Below, one piece after another: positions 49,934 to 60,285 of a stretch of 64,000 nucleotides of DNA. The stretch lies in the NCBI RefSeq assembly GCF_902729445.1, contig NZ_CACVCE010000003.1:62001-126000 (forward strand), given 5' to 3'. The notes under the pieces were generated by a model. It had not been told where the DNA came from. It searched no databases and saw nothing but the letters and a program-made list of their open reading frames with translations. Numbering within the stretch: position 1 is the first letter of the stretch; each line of letters begins with the position of its first letter. The translations under genes were made by a program, and so were the position numbers. The stretch is from Magnetospirillum sp902729445 (GTDB lineage: Bacteria; Pseudomonadota; Alphaproteobacteria; Rhodospirillales; Magnetospirillaceae).

Positions 49934-52847
49934 ACGTCGGTTGACGGCCACCGGTCAGCAATCCGACATCGCCGCCAATGGCGGCGAGATTGATGCTGGT
50001 GGTCGTTTCCATCGCGTAACGGAACAGTGTGTGCGGGCCGCCGGCTTTCGGGCCGGTGCCCGACAGACCCTCGCCGCCGAACGGCTGTACCCCAACCACT
50101 GCCCCGATCTGACCGCGATTGACATAGATGTTGCCGACGCGCACGTTCTGGGCCACTTGTTGCCAAAACGAATCAATTCGTGAATGGATGCCGAGTGTCA
50201 GGCCATAGCCGCTGGCATTGATCCAATCCAGGACCGACCCCAGGTGCGACCGGGCGAAATGCACCACGTGCAGGATCGGGCCGAACACTTCCGCGCCCAA
50301 TAGATCGGCATTTTCCAGGCGAAAGGCTCGGGGGCCGAACATCGTCAGCTCCGCCAGACCATCGGGGATGGGACATTCGAACAATCGGGTGGCCCGGTGC
50401 CCGATCCAATCGGCATGGGCTTGCAGGCGGTCGCGGGCGGCGGCGGCGATCACCGGGCCGATATCGGTCGCCAATTGCCAGGGCGGTCCCAGCCGCAGCT
50501 CGGCCGCAGCCCCGGCCAGCAGCCGCTCGACCGTTTTCGCAGTCTCATTTTGCACGAACAGGATTCGCGCCGACGAACAGCGCTGGCCGGCCGAACGAAA
50601 GGCCGAGACAATGACGTCGTCCGCCAATTGCTCGGGCAAGGCCGAGGAATCGGCGATAGCCGCATTGATGCCGCCGGTCTCGGCGATCAGCGGAATGATC
50701 GGCCCCGCCCTGGCGGCCAGCCGGCGATTGATCGCCTGGGCGGTGGCGGTGGACCCGGTGAAGGAAACCCCGGCCACACCGGGATGGTCGATCAGGGCCT
50801 GGCCGATTTCGACGCCCCCGGTCACCAGATGCAAGGCGTCCCGGGGCACCCCGGCTTGGTGCAACAGATCGACCGCGCGGGCGGCGATCCTGGGCGTCTG
50901 CGGTGCTGCCTTGGCGACCACGGCATTGCCGGCGGCCAGGGCCGCCGCCACCTGGCCGACGAAGATTGCGAGCGGGAAGTTCCACGGGCTGATGGCGGCG
51001 AACACCCCCCTGCCCTTCAGTCGCAACCGGTTGCTTTCGCCGGTCGGCCCCGGCAGAACCATATCGCCCCCAAAATGTTTCCGCGCCTGCACGGCGTAAT
51101 AGCGCAGGAAATCGACCGTCTCGCGCAGTTCGGCGATGGCGTCGGGGATGGTCTTGCCGGCCTCGTGGACCAGACCGGCGATCAGGTCCGGGGCCGCCGC
51201 TTCCACAAGATCCGACGCCTTTTCAAGGAGTTCCGCCCGTCCTTCGCCACCCAGTCGGTCCCAGGACCCGGACGCCGCGGCCGCTGCGTCAACCGCATGG
51301 TTGACATCGGTGGGTGCCGAGGTTGGCGGGCTGGGATGGTCGGGCCGGGAGGCGGCATGGCCTTCCATCATCGCCCGGATATCGGGCTCGGACAGGTCCC
51401 ATCCCGCCGCCGCCCGCCGCTCGGGGGCAAACATCACGGACGGTTCCGGCAAGCCGCCGCCGCAGGCCTGGTGCGGGGCCTGGATCAGACTGTCGATGGG
51501 CGCATTCTTGTCAACCACGCCATTGACGAACGATCCGTTGGCGCCGTTTTCCAACAAACGCCGGACCAGATAGGGCAGCAGATCATGGTGAAGACCCACG
51601 GGGGCATAGACCCGGCAGGGCTGGCTGGGGGCGATTTGCTCGTAGATCCGCTCGCCCATGCCGTGTAGGCGCTGGAACTCCCAATCGGTGCGCGGCCCGG
51701 CCAAGGCTTCGATGGTGGCGATGGTCAAAGCATTGTGGGTGGCGAAGGCCGGATAGATGAATGTTTCGGCATCGAACAAAATGCGCGCGCAGGCAAGATA
51801 GGACAAATCGGTGGCCGCCTTGTCGGTGAAGACCGGATAGGTGTCCAGGCCGGCCTCTTGCGCCCGCTTGATCTCACCGTCCCAATAGGCGCCCTTGACC
51901 AGGCGCACCACCAGGCGAACGCCCCGTCCACGGGCCATGTCCGCCAAATAGCCACACACCGCCCGGGCCCGCTTCTGATAGGCCTGAACCGCCAGCCCCA
52001 GCCCGTCCCACCATTCCAGGCGCTCCAGGACATCCAGCGTCGGATGCAGGCGGCTGGCCTCCTCGGCGTCGATTGTCAACCCGACATTGACACCGTGGGC
52101 CAGGCGCCCCAGTTCGGCCAGGCGGGGCACCAACTGGGCCAGAACCCGCTCGGTCTGCGCCGCCTCGAAGCGGGGATGCAGGGCCGAAAGCTTGACCGAG
52201 ATGCCCGGCCCCACAATCGGCCCCTGGCCGCCGGATGTCCGGCCGATGGCGGCGATGGCCTCGGCATAGGCGTCGAAATGGCGATCGGCATCGGCCTGGG
52301 TCCTGGCCCCTTCCCCCAGCATGTCGAAGGAATAGCGATAGCTGGGATCGGCCCGGGCCAGGGCGTCCTCGATGGTGCCCCCCATCACGAATTGGCGGGC
52401 CAGCAAGCGCACCGCTTGCGCCAAGGCCGCCCGCAGGACCGGCTCGCCCAGCCGCGCCGCCAGGCCGGCATGGTGCAGCAGGTCAGCCCCGGTCGCCAGC
52501 CCCCAGGCCGCAACGTTGACCAGCCGCGATGGTGAATGGCCCAGATGGCGATGCCAGTCCCCATGCCCCAACCGGTCCTCGATCAAGGCGTCGATGGTGG
52601 CGCCGTCGGGAATCCTGAGCAGCGATTCGGCGATCACCATCAGGCTGACCCCTTCCGCATTGGACAGGCTGAATTCCTGCAAGAACGCGTCGAACAGAGC
52701 CGGCGGCCGGTTGCGGGCCGCCTGGATCAATTGCGCGGCGCGGTCCTGCACACCGGCCGGCGGCAGTGCGACCTGGGCCAGCAATTCCCGCAGGCAGGCG
52801 GCTTCGTCCTGGTGATGAGCGGTGATGATCGGGTGGCGATCGGACAT
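49911..52847 (-). CDS. putA: Bifunctional proline dehydrogenase / L-glutamate-semialdehyde dehydrogenase PutA
   Basis: 978-aa minimal PutA that oxidises proline to glutamate. FAD-dependent proline dehydrogenase barrel about residues 130-460 (KLSALHPRFE, VRLVKGAYWDGEI, FATHNALT); aldehyde dehydrogenase domain about 520-965 with catalytic Glu in ETGG and Cys in SAGQRCSSAR. The RHH DNA-binding and C-terminal extension of E. coli PutA are missing, as in short rhizobial forms. ATG at 52847 with an AAAGGGGGCC site. Overlaps DUF2892 at its end. Confidence 0.96.
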   Translation of the reverse strand: MSDRHPIITAHHQDEAACLRELLAQVALPPAGVQDRAAQLIQAARNRPPALFDAFLQEFSLSNAEGVSLMVIAESLLRIPDGATIDALIEDRLGHGDWHRHLGHSPSRLVNVAAWGLATGADLLHHAGLAARLGEPVLRAALAQAVRLLARQFVMGGTIEDALARADPSYRYSFDMLGEGARTQADADRHFDAYAEAIAAIGRTSGGQGPIVGPGISVKLSALHPRFEAAQTERVLAQLVPRLAELGRLAHGVNVGLTIDAEEASRLHPTLDVLERLEWWDGLGLAVQAYQKRARAVCGYLADMARGRGVRLVVRLVKGAYWDGEIKRAQEAGLDTYPVFTDKAATDLSYLACARILFDAETFIYPAFATHNALTIATIEALAGPRTDWEFQRLHGMGERIYEQIAPSQPCRVYAPVGLHHDLLPYLVRRLLENGANGSFVNGVVDKNAPIDSLIQAPHQACGGGLPEPSVMFAPERRAAAGWDLSEPDIRAMMEGHAASRPDHPSPPTSAPTDVNHAVDAAAAASGSWDRLGGEGRAELLEKASDLVEAAAPDLIAGLVHEAGKTIPDAIAELRETVDFLRYYAVQARKHFGGDMVLPGPTGESNRLRLKGRGVFAAISPWNFPLAIFVGQVAAALAAGNAVVAKAAPQTPRIAARAVDLLHQAGVPRDALHLVTGGVEIGQALIDHPGVAGVSFTGSTATAQAINRRLAARAGPIIPLIAETGGINAAIADSSALPEQLADDVIVSAFRSAGQRCSSARILFVQNETAKTVERLLAGAAAELRLGPPWQLATDIGPVIAAAARDRLQAHADWIGHRATRLFECPIPDGLAELTMFGPRAFRLENADLLGAEVFGPILHVVHFARSHLGSVLDWINASGYGLTLGIHSRIDSFWQQVAQNVRVGNIYVNRGQIGAVVGVQPFGGEGLSGTGPKAGGPHTLFRYAMETTTSINLAAIGGDVGLLTGGRQPTFTPSGRS

Positions 52848-52956
52848 GGTGGCCCCCTTTCTTCGGATGTGCGATACCAATCGCTGTCGTTCAAGGGGCG
52901 GCGGGCATGCCGCTTGCATCAAGAATCCGGTTTCATACGGGGGAGAGTGACCGAAG

Positions 52957-53691
52957 ATGACCTATTGTTTGGCGATGGCCTTGGACGAGGGCCTGGTTCT
53001 GGCGTCCGACTCGCGCACCAATGCCGGTGTCGACCACATTTCGACCTATCGCAAGATGCGGGTGTGGCAAAAGGACGAAGACCGCCTGATCGTGCTGCTG
53101 AGCGCCGGCAACCTGGCGATCACCCAGGCGGTGGTGGCGATCCTGGAACAGAACGTCCGCGCTGACGCCACCGACCACAGCGTCCTGAACGTCGATTCAC
53201 TGCAGCACGCCGCCCGGCTGGTCGGCCAGGCGGTGCGCCAGGTCTATCACCATGACGGCAAGGCCTTGAAGGAAGCCGGGGTGGATTTCACCATCTCGTT
53301 GATCCTGGGTGGCCAGATCAAGGGCGAAGAACCGCGCCTGTTCATGATCTACGCCGCCGGCAATTTCATCGAGGCGACGCCCGAGACCCCTTATTTCCAG
53401 ATTGGCGAAACCAAATACGGCAAGCCGATCATCGACCGCATGGTCAACACCAAGACCGACCTGACCAGCGCCGCCAAATGCGCCCTGGTATCGCTGGATT
53501 CGACCATCCGTTCGAACATGACGGTCGGCCTGCCAATCGATCTGTTGGTCTATCGCAAGGACACCTTCAAGGTCGCCACCCATCAGGTGGTGCGCGACCA
53601 CGACCCCTATTTCGAGGACTTGCGCACCCATTGGGGCAAGGGCATCCGCGAATTGTTCCAGCGCCTGCCCGACCCGCCGTGGGAAATCTAG
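52957..53691 (+). CDS. Anbu, proteasome-type protease (ancestral beta subunit)
   Basis: 244-aa Ntn-hydrolase-fold protein of the Anbu family: after Met removal the N-terminal Thr2 (MTYCLAMALDEGLVLASDSRTNAG) is the expected nucleophile, with Asp and Lys in ASDSRTNAG and YRKMRVW as the catalytic set. Anbu genes usually stand next to an ATP-grasp, an alpha-E domain and a transglutaminase-like gene; here it is alone between putA and dnaE. Assembles into helical or ring particles in homologues; substrate unknown. Confidence 0.92.
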   Translation: MTYCLAMALDEGLVLASDSRTNAGVDHISTYRKMRVWQKDEDRLIVLLSAGNLAITQAVVAILEQNVRADATDHSVLNVDSLQHAARLVGQAVRQVYHHDGKALKEAGVDFTISLILGGQIKGEEPRLFMIYAAGNFIEATPETPYFQIGETKYGKPIIDRMVNTKTDLTSAAKCALVSLDSTIRSNMTVGLPIDLLVYRKDTFKVATHQVVRDHDPYFEDLRTHWGKGIRELFQRLPDPPWEI

Positions 53692-53781
53692 CGCATTTCC
53701 CGGTCTGACCCGGTCGGAGCGGAACATGCGCCAAGCCCGCGCGGCGTGTGAGCGGGCCCGGCACGGGCCGTACGGACAAAC

Positions 53782-56700
53782 TTAGATTTCCTCGACCTCG
53801 ACGATGCCCGACACCGAGCGAAGCGCCCCCATGAAGGCCGGGCTGAGCTGGATGGTCTGTTTCAGCCCGATTTCGACCTCGCGGTTGCCGATCTGTGAGA
53901 CGATGGTGATGCGGTTGCGTCCGCGCGCTTCCTTCTCGACCAGCCCGGCCAGGGCGGGCAGCGGCGCCTCGTCGCGGATGGTGATGCGCAGGCCTGCGGC
54001 CGCCTTGGCCGCCTCCTGGTCCAGCGAGGCGATGCGCTGGCAGGTCAGGCGCAATTGCTCGTCTTCGAGGCGGGCATCGACCTCGAGCAGCAGCGGACCG
54101 CCGGCTTCCAGCAATTCGCGGGTGGTGTTCAGGACTTCCGAGAAGCAGGTGACCTCGAACATGCCCGAGGCGTCGGACAGGGTCAGGAAGGCGTAGCGGC
54201 TGCCCTTGGCAGACGTGCGTTCCTGCTTCGACAACAGATTGCCGGCCAGCTTCACCCGCCCCTTGCCGCCGGCCTGCAGATGGCGCGGCAACTCGGTGAT
54301 CTTCAAGGCGCCCAGGCGCTTCAGGCTTTTGGCGAAGGCGTCCAGCGGATGGGCCGACAGATAGAAGCCGATGGCGTCGAATTCCTGGCTCAGTTTCTCG
54401 TGCGGTGACCAGTCGGGGGCGTTTTCCAGCTTGGGTGCGGGGGCAACGTTGCCGCCCAGCAGACTCATCTGCTGCGAGCCGCGGCTTTCCGCCTCGGCCG
54501 CCGCGAAGCGCATCAGCGATTCGACATTCTTGAACACCTTGCCACGGTTCTTTTCCAGGCTGTCGAACACGCCGGCCCGGACCATGTTTTCCATCTGGCG
54601 GCGGTTCAGCTGCTTGGTATCCAGCCTGCGGGCAAAATCGAACAGATCCTTGTAGGGACCGCCACGGTCGCGTTCGTCGGCGATGGATCGGCACGCGCCC
54701 TCACCGACATTCTTCAAGGCCGCCAGGGCATAGCGCACCGCCAAGGTGCCGTCGGGCAGCTTTTCCACCGAGAAATCGGCGCGCGACTTGTTGATGTCGG
54801 GGGGCAACAGCTTGATTTTCAGCCGGTCGAGTTCCTGTCGGAAGGCGTTCAGCTTGTCGGTCGAGCTGATTTCGTAGGTCATGGTCGCCGCCATGAACTC
54901 GGCCGGATGGTTGGCCTTCAGCCAGGCGGTCTGATAGGCGATCAGCGCATAGGCCGCCGCGTGCGACTTGTTGAAGCCGTATTCTGCGAATTTCGCCACC
55001 TTGTCGAAGATCATCGAGGCCTGGTCGCCATCGACGCCGCGCGCCACCGCGCCATCGACGAAGGCCTTGCGCTGGGCCTCCATCTCTTCCTTGATCTTCT
55101 TGCCCATGGCGCGGCGCAACAGATCGGCGCCGCCCAGCGAATAGCCGGACAGCACCTGGGCGATCTGCATCACCTGTTCCTGGTAGACCATGATCCCGAA
55201 GGTTTCCTTCAAGATCGGCTCCAGCAACGGATGCATGTAATCCGGCTGCTCCAGCCCGTGCTTGCAGGCGATGTAGCGCGGAATCTGGTCCATCGGGCCG
55301 GGGCGATACAGCGCCACCACGGCGATCAGGTCTTCCAGCCGGTTCGGCCGCATTTTGCGCAGCACGTCGCGCATGCCCGAACTTTCCAGCTGGAACACGC
55401 CGGCGGTGTCGCCCCGGGTCAAGAGTTCGTAGGAATGCTGGTCATCCAGCGGCAACGCCGACAGATCGACCTCGGTGCCGGTGACCTTCTTGATGTGCTT
55501 GATGGCGGTGATCATCACCGACAAGGTCTTAAGGCCCAGGAAGTCGAACTTGACCAGGCCGGCCGCTTCCACCCACTTCATGTTGAACTGGGTCACCGGC
55601 ATGTCGGACCGGGGATCGCGATAAAGCGGCACCAGTTCGTCCAGCGAGCGATCGCCGATCACCACGCCGGCCGCGTGGGTCGAGGCATGGCGGTAAAGCC
55701 CTTCCAGCTTCATCGCCAGATCGATCAAATGGCCGACCGCCTCGTCGCGCTCGCGGGCTTCCTTGAGCTGCGGTTCGACCTCCAAGGCCTGTTCCAGGGT
55801 TACCGGATTGGCCGGATTGTTGGGGACCAGCTTGCAGATGCGATCGACCTGTCCGTACGGCATCTGCAGCACGCGGCCGACGTCGCGCAGCACCGCACGG
55901 GCCTGCAATTTACCGAAGGTGATGATCTGGGCGACCTGGGCGTAGCCGTATTTGTCCTGGACATAGCGAATGGTTTCTTCGCGGCGGTCCTGGCAGAAAT
56001 CGATGTCGAAGTCGGGCATCGACACGCGTTCGGGGTTCAGGAAGCGTTCGAACAGCAAACCCCAGCGCAACGGGTCGAGATCGGTGATGGTCAGCGCCCA
56101 CGCCACCGCCGAGCCGGCGCCCGAACCACGGCCCGGGCCGACCGGTATGTCGTGCGCCTTCGACCATTGAATGAAATCCGACACGATCAGGAAGTAGCCG
56201 GGAAAGCCCATCTGCTCGATCACGCCGATTTCGTACTCGATGCGCTCGCGATAGGGCTTGGCGGCGTGTTCCTTCTCGTCGTCGGTCATGCCGGGCTGGA
56301 AGACGTGCTTTTCCAACCGGGCTTCCAACCCTTCCAGGCACTTCTTGCGTAAGACCTCGGCCTCGGTCAGACCATCCATGCGATAAGGCGGCAGGATCGG
56401 CTTGCGCTTGAACACCATGAAGGCGCAGCGCTTGGCCACCACCAGCGTATTGTCGCAGGCCTCGGGCAAATCGGCGAACAGCGCCCGCATTTCCTCGGGG
56501 CTCTTGAAATAATGCTCGGGCGTCAGGCGGCGGCGCTCTTCCTGGGCGACATAGGCGCCCTCGGCGATGCAGATCAGGGCATCGTGCGCTTCGTACATGG
56601 CGCGGTCGGCGAAGAACGGCTCGTTGGTGGCAACCAGCGGCAGCCCATGCTTATAGGCCAGCTCGACCAGTGCCGGCTCGACCCGGTCCTGGGCATTGAT

Positions 56701-57246
56701 GCCGTGGCGCTGCAGTTCGACATAGGTGCGGCCGGGAAAGGCCTGGGCCAGGCGGACCAGCAGGATTTCCGCCTTGTCGGCCTGGCCTTCCGTCAACAGG
56801 CGGTTGACGGGGCCGCCGCCGGCCCCGGTCAGCAGCAAAAGACCGGCCGAATGGGCCTCGAGGTCCAACAGCCGCACCTGCGGCGTTTCCCCGGCATCGG
56901 TTTCCAGATAGGCCTTGGACACCAGCTTCAGCAGGTTGGAATAGCCGGTCTCGTTCTGGCACAGCAGCACCAGCCAATCGGGATTGGGCTTGCGCCCGTC
57001 CTTCGAGGGCGCTCCGTCATCGCGGCGCACCGCCACCTGACAGCCGATGATCGGCTGGATGCCGGCATCGGCGCACGAGGTCGAGAATTCCAGCCCGCCG
57101 AACAGATTGCCGGTGTCGGCGATGCCCACCGCCGGCATCTTCATCTTCTCGCACAGCTTGGTCAGCTGCTTGATCTTGATGGCGCCTTCCGACAGCGAAT
57201 AGGCGGTGTGGACCCTGAGATGGACGAAATCGGCGTGGTTGGGCAT
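53782..57246 (-). CDS. dnaE: DNA polymerase III subunit alpha
   Basis: 1154-aa replicative polymerase. PHP domain (about 1-270, HLRVHTAYSLSEGAIKI), polymerase core with catalytic Asp pair in PDFDIDF (about 401-407), tandem helix-hairpin-helix region, OB domain (about 990-1080, VKLAGNLLSKQERTSAKGSRYAF) and beta-clamp-binding motif QMSLL. The PHP metal site is degenerate (HLR for HLH), as expected where proofreading is by DnaQ. Lies 6 bases upstream of the transglycosylase gene on the same strand. Confidence 0.97.
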   Translation of the reverse strand: MPNHADFVHLRVHTAYSLSEGAIKIKQLTKLCEKMKMPAVGIADTGNLFGGLEFSTSCADAGIQPIIGCQVAVRRDDGAPSKDGRKPNPDWLVLLCQNETGYSNLLKLVSKAYLETDAGETPQVRLLDLEAHSAGLLLLTGAGGGPVNRLLTEGQADKAEILLVRLAQAFPGRTYVELQRHGINAQDRVEPALVELAYKHGLPLVATNEPFFADRAMYEAHDALICIAEGAYVAQEERRRLTPEHYFKSPEEMRALFADLPEACDNTLVVAKRCAFMVFKRKPILPPYRMDGLTEAEVLRKKCLEGLEARLEKHVFQPGMTDDEKEHAAKPYRERIEYEIGVIEQMGFPGYFLIVSDFIQWSKAHDIPVGPGRGSGAGSAVAWALTITDLDPLRWGLLFERFLNPERVSMPDFDIDFCQDRREETIRYVQDKYGYAQVAQIITFGKLQARAVLRDVGRVLQMPYGQVDRICKLVPNNPANPVTLEQALEVEPQLKEARERDEAVGHLIDLAMKLEGLYRHASTHAAGVVIGDRSLDELVPLYRDPRSDMPVTQFNMKWVEAAGLVKFDFLGLKTLSVMITAIKHIKKVTGTEVDLSALPLDDQHSYELLTRGDTAGVFQLESSGMRDVLRKMRPNRLEDLIAVVALYRPGPMDQIPRYIACKHGLEQPDYMHPLLEPILKETFGIMVYQEQVMQIAQVLSGYSLGGADLLRRAMGKKIKEEMEAQRKAFVDGAVARGVDGDQASMIFDKVAKFAEYGFNKSHAAAYALIAYQTAWLKANHPAEFMAATMTYEISSTDKLNAFRQELDRLKIKLLPPDINKSRADFSVEKLPDGTLAVRYALAALKNVGEGACRSIADERDRGGPYKDLFDFARRLDTKQLNRRQMENMVRAGVFDSLEKNRGKVFKNVESLMRFAAAEAESRGSQQMSLLGGNVAPAPKLENAPDWSPHEKLSQEFDAIGFYLSAHPLDAFAKSLKRLGALKITELPRHLQAGGKGRVKLAGNLLSKQERTSAKGSRYAFLTLSDASGMFEVTCFSEVLNTTRELLEAGGPLLLEVDARLEDEQLRLTCQRIASLDQEAAKAAAGLRITIRDEAPLPALAGLVEKEARGRNRITIVSQIGNREVEIGLKQTIQLSPAFMGALRSVSGIVEVEEI

Positions 57247-57252
57247 GACGGC

Positions 57253-59232
57253 CTATCCCGCCCGCCGCGCCCAGCGTTTCAGATCGTCCTCGAACGAGAT
57301 GCCGTCGTGGCGACCCAGCTTGCGGCGATAGATCGACACGCTTTCCATCACCCGTTGGACATAGCCGCGGGTTTCGGTGAACGGGATCATTTCGATCCAA
57401 TCGACCACGTCGATATTGGCCTCGCGCGGGTCGCCATATTCCTTGATCCAGCGCCTGGCCCTGGACGGCCCGGCGTTATAGGCGGTCAGCGCCAGCACAT
57501 AGGAGCCGCCGAAATCGGAAATCATGTCGGCCAGATAGGCCCGGCCCAGACGGACATTGTAGTCCGGGTCGTCCAATCGGCCGGGATGGAAGGCCATCTT
57601 GATGGATTGCGCCACCTTCTTGGCGGTCGCCGGCATCAATTGCATCAATCCCCGCGCCCCTACAGGTGACTGCGCGTCGGTGATGAAGCCGCTTTCCTGA
57701 CGGATCAGGGCCAGGACCAGGGCCTGTTCCGGGCTGTCGTCGCCCGAGATCGCCGGCATCGGCCAGCCGGCATCGACCAGGAACACGCTATCGCGATCGG
57801 CACGGCGCGCCACCGCGACCGCCAGATCGTTCCGCCCGCCATCCAGCGCCATCCGTCCGACCAGGGTGCGTTCCCCCGGGCTTTGCGCCACTTCGTTCAG
57901 GCGGATGAAGAAGGCGCGCAGATGCTCGCGCTCGCCCATCTCGATCATGATGCGGATGGCACGCACCAATTCGCGGGACTCGAACCTTTTGCGGTCGTCG
58001 GGGGACGGCTGCGGGTCCGGCGGCAACGGCCAGCGATGATCTTCCAGCCGGGATGCCGCCAACTGGCCGTAATAGGCGGTGAAATAGCGCGCCCCCTGGC
58101 TGTACCATTCACGCGCCGCACGGTCGTCCTTCAAGGTTTCGGCGGTGCGGCCGGCCCAATAGGCGGCGCGCGAGCGATTCAGCGGCGTCACCGCCGATTC
58201 CCACAGGCGCAGGAAATGGCCCATGGCGGTCTCGCGGTCATCAAGGAAGCGCAGCGCGATCCAGCCGGCCAGGAACTCGGCCTCGCCGAACTGACTGGCC
58301 TTGGCATCCAGACCGTGATCGGCGGCAACCTGATAGGCCCTTGAAATCAGCCCCTTCTGCAGGGCGCGGCGCGCCAGGATCGAACGTTCCTGCCACCACA
58401 GGTCGGGACGGACCTGATTGCGGGACGGATGGCTCAACAGATCGATGGCGTCCTCGTCCATGTCCTTCTGGCGGCGCCAGCGCACGCGGTCGAGGATCAG
58501 GCCGGGATCGTTCTTCAATTCCTTGGGGACGGCGGCGATGGCCGGCTCGGGATTGGCCTTGGCGTTCTGGAGCGCCAATCGGGCCTGGGCCAGTTGGCGG
58601 TGGCCGACATCGACCTTCAGCAGCATGTTGCCGGCCGGGCCGTCCTGCTTGTCCCACAACAGACGATCCAGGCGGCGCCAATGGTCGTCGGGCTGCAGAT
58701 AGTCGGAATATTGGCTGAGAAACTGGCGTTCCTGCATCGCCCCGAACGAGCCCTCGACCCAGGTCTTGCGCAAAAGAGCGACGGCCCGCTCGGTCTGGCC
58801 GCTGCCCAGCAAGGCCTTGGCCAGCGCCATGGCGCCGTCGGACGTCACCGGCTCGCGGGTCTGGTACCAGGACAGAATCCGGTCGGCCGGCGTGGCCGGG
58901 CCGATGGCCTCTTCGGCGCGGCGGCCGATGGACCCCATCAGCGGCCAATCGGGCGAGGTCTCGACGAACGAGGAAATCTCTTCGAAACTTGCCCCCGAAC
59001 GCGGATTGGAATAGGTCATCCAGCGGATCAGCTTGGCCAGCAGGCGGTTATGGGACTGCATGGCCAATCGTTCGGCCTCGCCGAAGCGGTCCTTGCGGGC
59101 GGCGGCGAAGACCTGCTGATAAAGCGGACGTTCGGCGACGGCGATTTCCCCGGCAGCGGCCGGCAAAATGGCCGAAACCGCAAACATCGCCGCCAGCACG
59201 GAATAGATGAACCCCCTCAACGCCGCTCCCAT
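57253..59232 (-). CDS. Soluble lytic murein transglycosylase, Slt70-like
   Basis: 659-aa periplasmic enzyme. Signal peptide (about residues 1-27, AILPAAAG), a long alpha-helical superhelical U-domain (30-480), and the catalytic Slt domain (about 490-630) with ALIRQESGF (catalytic Glu), GARGLMQLMPATAKK and LTAYNAGPSRARRW. ATG at 59232 chosen because the signal peptide begins there; the frame continues open far upstream only as an antisense shadow of dapA. Divergent from dapA. Confidence 0.93.
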   Translation of the reverse strand: MGAALRGFIYSVLAAMFAVSAILPAAAGEIAVAERPLYQQVFAAARKDRFGEAERLAMQSHNRLLAKLIRWMTYSNPRSGASFEEISSFVETSPDWPLMGSIGRRAEEAIGPATPADRILSWYQTREPVTSDGAMALAKALLGSGQTERAVALLRKTWVEGSFGAMQERQFLSQYSDYLQPDDHWRRLDRLLWDKQDGPAGNMLLKVDVGHRQLAQARLALQNAKANPEPAIAAVPKELKNDPGLILDRVRWRRQKDMDEDAIDLLSHPSRNQVRPDLWWQERSILARRALQKGLISRAYQVAADHGLDAKASQFGEAEFLAGWIALRFLDDRETAMGHFLRLWESAVTPLNRSRAAYWAGRTAETLKDDRAAREWYSQGARYFTAYYGQLAASRLEDHRWPLPPDPQPSPDDRKRFESRELVRAIRIMIEMGEREHLRAFFIRLNEVAQSPGERTLVGRMALDGGRNDLAVAVARRADRDSVFLVDAGWPMPAISGDDSPEQALVLALIRQESGFITDAQSPVGARGLMQLMPATAKKVAQSIKMAFHPGRLDDPDYNVRLGRAYLADMISDFGGSYVLALTAYNAGPSRARRWIKEYGDPREANIDVVDWIEMIPFTETRGYVQRVMESVSIYRRKLGRHDGISFEDDLKRWARRAG

Positions 59233-59370
59233 CGGTAAAGACCCGGGCGGGCATTCTAGGGAAGCTCCGGTGTCGCACGCAAGACAAGATGGCGGCACTT
59301 GCTCAGCCGGTGCCTTGCCTGTAATGTCGCCGGTTCGAAACGCATCACCCAAATCTTTAGGGATAAGGCC

Positions 59371-60243
59371 ATGTTCAAGGGATCGATCACCGCCCTCATC
59401 ACCCCCTTCCGCAACGGAAGCGTGGACGAGAAGGCGTACCAGGACTTCGTCGCCTGGCAGATCGCCGAAGGCAGCCACGGCGTCGTTCCGTGCGGCACCA
59501 CCGGCGAATCGCCGACCTTGTCGCACGAGGAACACAAGCGGGTGGTCGAACTGTGCCTTGAGGTCGCCAAGGGCAAGGTCCCGGTGATCGCCGGCACCGG
59601 CTCGAACTCGACCGACGAAGCCATCGCCCTGACCCGTCATGCCAAGCAGGCCGGCGCCGATGCCGCGCTGGTGGTGGCGCCCTATTACAACAAGCCGACC
59701 CAGGAAGGCCTGTTCCGCCATTACGAGGCCATCGCCAAGGCGGTCGATCTGCCGATCATCGTCTACAACATCCCCGGCCGCTCGGTGGTCAACATCACCG
59801 TCGAGACCTTCGCCCGCCTGGCCAAGATTCCGCAGATCGTCGGCGTCAAGGATGCCACCGCCGACCTGGCCCGGCCGCTGCAGATGCGCGTCGCCCTGGG
59901 CGACACGTTCTGCCAATTGTCGGGCGAGGACGCCACCGCCACCGCCTTCCTGGCCCAGGGCGGCGTTGGCTGCATCTCGGTCAGCTCGAACGTGGCGCCG
60001 AAGCTGTGTGCCCAGATGCACGAAGCCTGGCAGAAGGGCGACCTGGCCACCTGCTTCGCCATCCGCGACCGTCTGATGCCGCTGCACGATGCCATGTTCT
60101 GCGAAACCAGCCCGGCCCCGGTGAAGTACGCCGCCAGCCTGCTGGGCAAGTCCCTGCCCGACGTCCGCCTGCCCATGGTCGAGGCTACCGAGGCGGCCCG
60201 CGCCAAGGTATCCGCCGCCATGAAGCAGGTCGGCCTGATCTGA
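59371..60243 (+). CDS. dapA: 4-hydroxy-tetrahydrodipicolinate synthase
   Basis: 290-aa aldolase that starts lysine/meso-DAP synthesis from pyruvate and aspartate semialdehyde. FKGSITALITPF start, CGTTGESPTL, active-site Tyr in VVAPYYNKPTQEG with YNIPGR, and Schiff-base Lys in VGVKDAT. Start at 59371 by family N-terminus; no strong ribosome-binding site. Divergent from the Slt gene and 42 bases before smpB. Confidence 0.97.
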   Translation: MFKGSITALITPFRNGSVDEKAYQDFVAWQIAEGSHGVVPCGTTGESPTLSHEEHKRVVELCLEVAKGKVPVIAGTGSNSTDEAIALTRHAKQAGADAALVVAPYYNKPTQEGLFRHYEAIAKAVDLPIIVYNIPGRSVVNITVETFARLAKIPQIVGVKDATADLARPLQMRVALGDTFCQLSGEDATATAFLAQGGVGCISVSSNVAPKLCAQMHEAWQKGDLATCFAIRDRLMPLHDAMFCETSPAPVKYAASLLGKSLPDVRLPMVEATEAARAKVSAAMKQVGLI

Positions 60244-60285
60244 CACTGAAAGGACGGGGGCCCCCGCGCCCCCGCCACCCCCGCC

